Below are positions 59,007-64,000 of a stretch of 64,000 nt of DNA, piece by piece. Under the pieces are notes generated by a model. That model made no database searches, was not told the origin of the DNA, and saw only the letters and a list, made by a program, of their open reading frames with translations. How positions within the stretch are numbered: the stretch's first letter is position 1; each line of letters begins with the position of its first letter. A program made the translations under genes and the position numbers. This DNA comes from an uncultured Ruminococcus sp. (GTDB taxonomy: Bacteria > Bacillota > Clostridia > Monoglobales > Monoglobaceae). Location of the stretch: assembly GCA_902760955.1 (NCBI GenBank), contig CACWIG010000001.1:1-64000 (forward strand), written 5' to 3'.

Positions 59007-60782
59007 TTATATCTGATTATTAATAGGCAGAGTTATAGTCACCCTTGTGTACTTGGTGTATTCGCTTTCTATCTTAATCTTTCCGCCGTGGTTTTCTATA
59101 ATCTCTTTAGCAATGGAAAGTCCAAGTCCCGTTCCGCCTTTATCTCTGCTTCTCGCCTCTTCTTCAACCCGATAAAATCTCTCAAATAAGTGGCTTATTT
59201 TATTTGCAGGAATCCCCCAGCCTGTGTCCTCTACTTTGATATAGATTTCATTATTAAGCCTGCCTGAGAAAATTCTTATTTTATCCCCTCTTGACGTGTA
59301 CTTTATTGAGTTTGATATAATATTTTTTACCGCTCTTTCTATATCTCCTCTGTTGCCAACAAAATCGGGTATCTCTGTCATTCTGTTATAGGTAAGTGAT
59401 AATTCTTTTTTCTCGGCCTCCATTTTAAAAATTTCCACTAAAGAATTAAGCATATCATCTATAGAGAATGGGTCTTTCTTTTGGTTTACAGCATTCATCT
59501 CATATCTGCTTATATCAAGTAAGTTTTGAATAAGCTCTGTCATTTTTCCCGCTTCCTGATATACGATATTTAATAAATTTGCTGTCATTGTCTTATCATC
59601 TATATAACTGTTTAAAACAGTTTCGGTATAAGAGCTTATAACAGTAATAGGAGTCTTTAATTCGTGGGATACATCTGCCACAAACTTACGCATTGCCTCC
59701 ATAACATTAAACTGCTCTGTTATATCCTCTAAAACACAGACAACACCTGCATTTCTTTCGCTGTCCATCTTAAACGGAATAAACCATATTTTAATCTTTT
59801 GTTTGTCATATGTTATTTCTTTTTCAATTATTGACGATTTTTCAAGATACGAAAATTCAGCCATACATACATCTATATTAAATTTTTTAAAAAAACTGTC
59901 AAATTTTATATTTTCATCATTGGTTTTTAATATACGCTTTGCGGCAGAATTTATCTGAATAAGATTTTGATAATTATCAAAGGTAATTATTCCGTTATTT
60001 ATATGCTCTAAAATAACTTCTACCCTATGCTTATCGCCATTCATTTTCTGTATACTGCCTGCCATAACATAACCCATATGATTTACGGCTCTGATTAAGT
60101 CCTCGAAATCACTGCATTTTAAATCATCAATATTTTCATTCAGCTCACCCTTTTCAAAGCCTTCTGCCCTTTTGGTAATCTTATTTAAGGGACTTACTAC
60201 TCTTTTGGTTAAAAGATAAGCTATAATCAAAGCAAAAAGTATTGCAGGAATTAATGACCATAATAAAAATTTTAATATATTAAATAATTCTGCTCTCAGA
60301 TTTGTTTTATTATCACGCAGATATAGTATATATTTACTTTCCGATGCATTAAAAGACAAGGCACAATCTAAATAGTTGCCCGTAAATTGAATTTTATTTC
60401 CTGTTCCATCATCAGATGCAGTCGTTATATTGTTTGTAACTGTTATCTGCTCACCCATAAGCGACGAAGGTGTGACTATCTTCATATCTGATGAATTTAT
60501 AATATAAATTTTTCTGTTTTCATCAATACCTAAAATTCCGTTATATGAGATTAAAACATTTTCTATTTCCTTTGACTTTTCTTTTATCTCGGATTGAGAA
60601 TTAATAATGTACTCAAAAGAAGATATCAGGTTACTTTCTGATACCGATTGCATTTTGTTGGTCATATTCTTATAGTAAAATATATAGGTACCCACAGAAA
60701 ATAACAATGAAAATATAATCAAAAATATTAAAAATGCCGTTACGCATCTTATTGCAAAATTAAAATATACCTTTTTAAACAA
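59007..60782 (-). CDS. Sensor histidine kinase (PhoR/WalK type)
   Basis: A 591-aa membrane kinase. Helix 1 is at about 10-30, an extracytoplasmic sensor of about 140 residues follows, and helix 2 is at about 175-200. Next come a HAMP linker (RVVSPLNKITKRAEGFEKGEL), a PAS domain (about 270-370), the HisKA box FVADVSHELKTPITVI with the phosphorylated His, and the ATPase domain (NIISNSIKYTSRGD; DTGWGIP; GGTGLGLSIAKEI). The start is TTG at 60782, with GAAGGTG 6-7 nt upstream. No response regulator is encoded nearby, so it is an orphan in this window. Confidence 0.93.
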   Translation of the reverse strand: MFKKVYFNFAIRCVTAFLIFLIIFSLLFSVGTYIFYYKNMTNKMQSVSESNLISSFEYIINSQSEIKEKSKEIENVLISYNGILGIDENRKIYIINSSDMKIVTPSSLMGEQITVTNNITTASDDGTGNKIQFTGNYLDCALSFNASESKYILYLRDNKTNLRAELFNILKFLLWSLIPAILFALIIAYLLTKRVVSPLNKITKRAEGFEKGELNENIDDLKCSDFEDLIRAVNHMGYVMAGSIQKMNGDKHRVEVILEHINNGIITFDNYQNLIQINSAAKRILKTNDENIKFDSFFKKFNIDVCMAEFSYLEKSSIIEKEITYDKQKIKIWFIPFKMDSERNAGVVCVLEDITEQFNVMEAMRKFVADVSHELKTPITVISSYTETVLNSYIDDKTMTANLLNIVYQEAGKMTELIQNLLDISRYEMNAVNQKKDPFSIDDMLNSLVEIFKMEAEKKELSLTYNRMTEIPDFVGNRGDIERAVKNIISNSIKYTSRGDKIRIFSGRLNNEIYIKVEDTGWGIPANKISHLFERFYRVEEEARSRDKGGTGLGLSIAKEIIENHGGKIKIESEYTKYTRVTITLPINNQI

Positions 60783-60814
60783 TTTAACACCTTCTTTTTT
60801 TAGTAACAATAATT

Positions 60815-60843
60815 AGTATAGCATAATGCTTTTTTATAGTAAA
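60815..60843 (-). promoter_or_regulatory. Promoter of the histidine kinase gene
   Basis: Minus strand TTTACT (60843-60838), 17-bp spacer, TATACT (60820-60815). Confidence 0.6.
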
Positions 60844-60930
60844 GAATTTTTTTGATTATTATTTTATTAGATTTTTTTTAAATTAAAAAACACGTATTAT
60901 AAATCCTAAATAATTGTCTTATGACCATAT

Positions 60931-61045
60931 GTAGGGGACGGCGTCCTCGACGTCCCGCAGAAAACTCACCTTGTAAAATAAATCATACATTGATATAAAA
61001 AAGTTATCAATTTCTCACGGGACGTCGAGGACGCCGTCCCCTACA
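60931..61045. repeat. Inverted pair of GACGTC-type palindromic repeats
   Basis: GTAGGGG-type repeat at 60931-60958 and its reverse complement at 61018-61045, 59 bp apart, could fold into one large stem. They lie in the divergent gap between the kinase and the HAD gene. Confidence 0.88.
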
Positions 61046-61336
61046 TATTTGTTTTTGGTTACTATTTATTTTATAATATATATATTATATTTATGTTGTT
61101 GATGCTGTTGTTGTAATGGTAATAATGTGGATAACTGTTATAACCCTTTAAATTGCGTGGTTTGTTAAATTATTTAAGTTGTTATATTCTGTTGTTTTAA
61201 TTCACTTCTTTCAACAGCTGAAAATTTAATAATTTTTAATCAACAATCCATACACAGGTTATCCTTGTGGAAAGTGTGAATTATAATAATAAATTTTGTT
61301 TTTTCTGTGTTTTTATATTTTTTTCTTTGATTTGTA
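61046..61336. other. AT-rich divergent intergenic region with a DnaA-box match
   Basis: TGTGGATAA at 61126-61134 is a perfect DnaA box on the complementary strand. Weaker matches follow near 61248-61256, 61259-61267 and 61266-61274. The rest is AT-rich with TTGTTG words. No dnaA or dnaN gene is in the window, so an origin is only a remote possibility. Confidence 0.3.
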
Positions 61337-61365
61337 TTGACTTTTATTAAAATATGTTGTATAGT
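61337..61365 (+). promoter_or_regulatory. Promoter of the HAD-glycyl radical enzyme operon
   Basis: TTGACT (61337-61342), 17-bp spacer, TATAGT (61360-61365), 26 bp before the HAD start. Confidence 0.75.
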
Positions 61366-61391
61366 AATAAAAAAGACAATGGAGAAAATAT

Positions 61392-62114
61392 ATGATAAAG
61401 ATGGTCGTATCCGATGTTGACGGAACTCTCCTTAAAAAAGGTGAGAAAACTGTCAATGATGAGTTGATGGAAGTTATAGAAAAATTAAAGAGTAAAAATA
61501 TTATTTTTGCTGTGGCAAGCGGTCGTCATTTAAGTGAGCTTAAAGATATTTTTCGCAATTCAAAAGGTATTTATTATATATGTTCAGACGGCGGTTGTAT
61601 AGAGTTTGACGGTGACATAATTTATCATAATGATATTGACAATTACATCATAGAAAATCTGAAAGATAGAGAAAACTATTTATTCCAATGCTCTAAATAT
61701 ACATACTACAACGGAAAAGATATACGGCTTTTAAATATATTAATGAATAAGTATAAAGAAAATTTAAAACTGACAGATAATATAAGTAACGTTATAAAGA
61801 TAATAAAATACGGTGCAGGATATTCGGAAACACCACCCTGTACATATGAGATATATAAAGACAGTAATTGGCGTGAATGGATAAAAAACGGCACAAGCAA
61901 AGGAAGTGCCCTATCCTTTCTGCAAAACAGATTGGCTATTAATGTAAAGGAAACTCTTGTCATAGGTGATAATTTTAATGATTTAAGTATGATGAGATAT
62001 GGGGGAGAAAAAGTGTGTATGGAAGGCTCTCCTCCTCAGCTTAAGCTTATGTGCGAAAGAGTGTGTTATAAAATAGATGAAGAACTACTTAAAATAGGAG
62101 GTTATTATGAGTAA
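61392..62114 (+). CDS. HAD-superfamily (Cof-type) phosphatase
   Basis: A 240-aa hydrolase. Motif I is VSDVDGTLLKKG, motif II is AVASGRHLSELK, the lysine motif III is KGSALSFL, and motif IV is VIGDNFNDLSMMRYGG, the standard Cof signature. The substrate is unknown. It overlaps the glycyl radical enzyme gene by 8 bp and shares its promoter, so the two are co-translated. It is a distant relative of the HAD protein in the iron cluster. Confidence 0.9.
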   Translation: MIKMVVSDVDGTLLKKGEKTVNDELMEVIEKLKSKNIIFAVASGRHLSELKDIFRNSKGIYYICSDGGCIEFDGDIIYHNDIDNYIIENLKDRENYLFQCSKYTYYNGKDIRLLNILMNKYKENLKLTDNISNVIKIIKYGAGYSETPPCTYEIYKDSNWREWIKNGTSKGSALSFLQNRLAINVKETLVIGDNFNDLSMMRYGGEKVCMEGSPPQLKLMCERVCYKIDEELLKIGGYYE

Positions 62115-64000
62115 ATTTTACAGCGGTTCAATAAAGAAAACAGATAGAATTACACATCTTGTTGAAAATCTTTTTAAGAAGATGCCTGAAATAGAAGCAG
62201 AACGTGCGGTGCTGTTAACCGAAAGCTATAAATGCACCGAGGGTGAGCCAATAATAATGAGAAGGGCAAAAGCTTTTAAACACATCTGCGATAATATTCC
62301 TATTTACATCAGAGAAGAAGAATTGATAGTGGGAAGTACAAACAAAAATCCACGTGGTTGTCAGACCTTCCCTGAATTTTCTTATGAATGGCTCCAGGAC
62401 GAGTTTGATACAATAGAAAAGAGAGCTGCCGACCCCTTCTATATCTCAGAGGAAACAAAACAAAAACTCACAGAGGTACATAAATATTGGAAGGGCAAGA
62501 CAAGTTCTGAGCTTGCGACATCATATATGGACGAGAGAGCAAAGGCCGCTATCGACCATAATATATTTACTCCAGGTAACTACTTCTATAACGGAATAGG
62601 ACACGTTACCGTTAAATATGAAGAAGTTCTTAAAATAGGCTACAAGGGAATAATGAATAAAGCCGCAGAAGAACTTGCTCTTTTAAGTGTTGCAGACGGC
62701 GATTACGCTGAAAGACACACATTTTTAGAGGCGGTAATTATTAGTTGTAATGCCGCAATAAATTACGCAAAAAGATATTCTGCACTTGCATATCAGATGG
62801 CTGAAAAGACCAGTGATATAACACGCAAGAGTGAGCTTTTAAAGATTGCTGAAAACTGTGACAGGGTTCCTGAATATGGTGCAAGAAGCTTTTATGAGGC
62901 TTGTCAGTCTTTTTGGTTTGTTCAGATGCTTATTCAGGTTGAATCAAGCGGCCATTCTATCTCACCCGGAAGATTTGACCAATATATGTATCCGTACTAC
63001 AAAAAGGATATGGACGAGGGCAAAATCACAAGAGAGTTTGCCCAGGAGCTTATGGATTGTATATGGGTTAAACTCAATGACTTAAATAAGGCGAGAGATG
63101 CCGCCTCTGCAGAGGGATTTGCAGGTTACAGCTTGTTCCAGAACTTAATTGCAGGCGGACAGACATCTGAGGGATTAGACGCTACAAATGATTTGTCATT
63201 TATGTGCGTTGAGGCTTGCTTACACGTTATGCTCCCTCAGCCTTCCTTCTCAATAAGAGTATGGAATGGTACCCCCCACGAATTTATGTTAAAGGCTGCT
63301 ACCCTTACAAGAACGGGTATAGGTTTGCCTGCATATTACAATGATGAAGTTATTATACCTGCACTTATCAGCAGAGGTTTAACCATTGAAGATGCACGTG
63401 ATTATAACATTATAGGTTGTGTTGAACCCCAAAAGAGCGGTAAGACAGACGGCTGGCACGATGCGGCGTTCTTTAATATGTGCAGACCTCTTGAACTTGT
63501 TTTCTCAAATGGTGTTGACAAGGGATATCAGCTTGGCAAGAGAACGGGCGAGATTGATGATTTTAAAACCTTTGATGATTTCTATGATGCATATAAAGCT
63601 CAATCTAAAGATATGATTGAACTTTTGGTAAATGCAGATAATGCAATAGATGTGGCTCATTCCGAAAGATGTCCTCTGCCTTTCCTTTCATCAATGGTTG
63701 ATGATTGTATAAAGAGAGGCAAAAGTGTTCAGAACGGCGGTGCTGTTTATAACTTTACAGGACCTCAGGGCTTTGGTGTTGCAAATATGGCTGACTCTCT
63801 CTATGCCATAAAGAAGTTGGTTTATGATGAGAAAAAAGTAACTCTTAAGGAGTATAAAGAGGCACTTGAAAATAACTACGGCAGACCTGTTTCAAACAGT
63901 CAGGCAGAGAAAACAGCAATAGAGGCTTTAAAGAGATTGAATGACTCGGGAATAGAGATAACCGAAAAAATAGTTGCAGAGGTTGTAAAAGAGGTTTCTG
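62107..64000 (+). CDS. Glycyl radical enzyme, glycerol/1,2-propanediol dehydratase type (partial)
   Basis: The first 631 codons of an enzyme of about 790; the glycyl-radical domain lies beyond the window. The text closely follows B12-independent glycerol dehydratase (DhaB1) as I remember it: TEGEPIIMRRAKAFKHICDN, YFYNGIGHVTVKYEEVLKIG, HSISPGRFDQYMYPYY, RVWNGTPHEF and IIGCVEPQKSGKTDGWHD. The thiyl-radical cysteine is Cys438. His166, Ser284, Glu440 and Asp452 match the diol-binding residues of that enzyme. It converts a vicinal diol to an aldehyde by dehydration. GGAGGT precedes the ATG, which overlaps the HAD stop. The activating radical-SAM enzyme is not in the window. Confidence 0.85.
   Translation, partial: MSKFYSGSIKKTDRITHLVENLFKKMPEIEAERAVLLTESYKCTEGEPIIMRRAKAFKHICDNIPIYIREEELIVGSTNKNPRGCQTFPEFSYEWLQDEFDTIEKRAADPFYISEETKQKLTEVHKYWKGKTSSELATSYMDERAKAAIDHNIFTPGNYFYNGIGHVTVKYEEVLKIGYKGIMNKAAEELALLSVADGDYAERHTFLEAVIISCNAAINYAKRYSALAYQMAEKTSDITRKSELLKIAENCDRVPEYGARSFYEACQSFWFVQMLIQVESSGHSISPGRFDQYMYPYYKKDMDEGKITREFAQELMDCIWVKLNDLNKARDAASAEGFAGYSLFQNLIAGGQTSEGLDATNDLSFMCVEACLHVMLPQPSFSIRVWNGTPHEFMLKAATLTRTGIGLPAYYNDEVIIPALISRGLTIEDARDYNIIGCVEPQKSGKTDGWHDAAFFNMCRPLELVFSNGVDKGYQLGKRTGEIDDFKTFDDFYDAYKAQSKDMIELLVNADNAIDVAHSERCPLPFLSSMVDDCIKRGKSVQNGGAVYNFTGPQGFGVANMADSLYAIKKLVYDEKKVTLKEYKEALENNYGRPVSNSQAEKTAIEALKRLNDSGIEITEKIVAEVVKEVS

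Noticed and set aside
60931-61045. Terminator pair for the flanking genes
   Set aside because: Both flanking genes are transcribed away from this region, so the inverted repeats lie upstream of their promoters.

Overview
The window comes from a low-GC Gram-positive anaerobe, most likely a member of the Clostridia (Bacillota). The evidence is a PolC-type DNA polymerase III, ParA/ParB with canonical parS sites, the MEP isoprenoid enzymes IspE and IspG, strong AGGAGG ribosome-binding sites with many TTG starts, TTGACA-N17-TATAAT promoters, an FeoA-FeoB fusion, S-layer-homology (SLH) cell-wall proteins and a glycyl radical enzyme. Nearly all of the DNA is coding. I cannot name a genus from sequence alone.

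Layout. 1-6.7 kb: tRNA-Trp, ftsH, a 142-bp inverted-repeat element, ispE, and a YtrA-type GntR/ABC-transporter operon whose promoter lies in a perfect 18-bp palindrome. 6.7-10.7 kb (minus): an iron cluster of ferritin, HAD phosphatase, FeoA-FeoB fusion and a 44-aa FeoB-associated Cys-rich membrane peptide. 10.8-15.2 kb (minus): LCP ligase and the alpha-operon genes rpmJ-rpsM-rpsK-rpsD-rpoA-rplQ. 15.3-18.35 kb: a transposon. 18.4-24.2 kb (minus): SLH protein, U32 peptidase, SLH-amidase. 24.5-28.7 kb: SLOG protein, then ruvA-ruvB-metG. 28.8-32.4 kb (minus): rpmG-secE-nusG-rplK-rplA-rplJ-rplL with an L10 leader. 32.5-37.5 kb: a large SLH protein between two dense clusters of short palindromic repeats. 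37.5-47 kb (plus): ispG, polC, tex, two parS sites, parA, parB. 47-53.7 kb (plus): a membrane coiled-coil protein, serS, a Wzt-like ABC ATPase, two family-2 glycosyltransferases, a CNNM/CorC protein. 53.8-55.3 kb: an ATPase gene caught between two copies of the 3' end of tRNA-Thr. 55.3-62.1 kb: Wzy/ligase-like protein, YigZ, flavodoxin-like reductase, QueH, an orphan histidine kinase and a HAD phosphatase. 62.1 kb to the end: a glycerol/propanediol dehydratase-type glycyl radical enzyme cut by the window edge.

The most striking discovery is the transposon at 15304-18349. It has imperfect ~58-bp terminal inverted repeats beginning CCTATAACT and is bracketed by a perfect 8-bp target duplication, TATTAAAG. 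It carries a DUF4180 passenger gene and an unusually long IS1595/ISXO2-like transposase (544 aa) with a SAP-like C-terminus. It also holds a 408-bp array of 20 TTATAAAA-type octamers repeated every 21-22 bp, which is two DNA helical turns, separated by unique 13-14-bp spacers. The array is not a CRISPR and is not coding. It looks like a helically phased protein-binding platform in one end of the transposon, next to the transposase promoter. The element landed 8 bp upstream of the -35 box that drives the rpmJ ribosomal operon.

A second mobile-looking locus is the 1.4-kb ATPase cassette at tRNA-Thr, with 39-bp att-like direct repeats and no integrase. A family of short palindromes sharing a GTAGGG end but with different cores is scattered through the window, concentrated on both sides of the large SLH gene.
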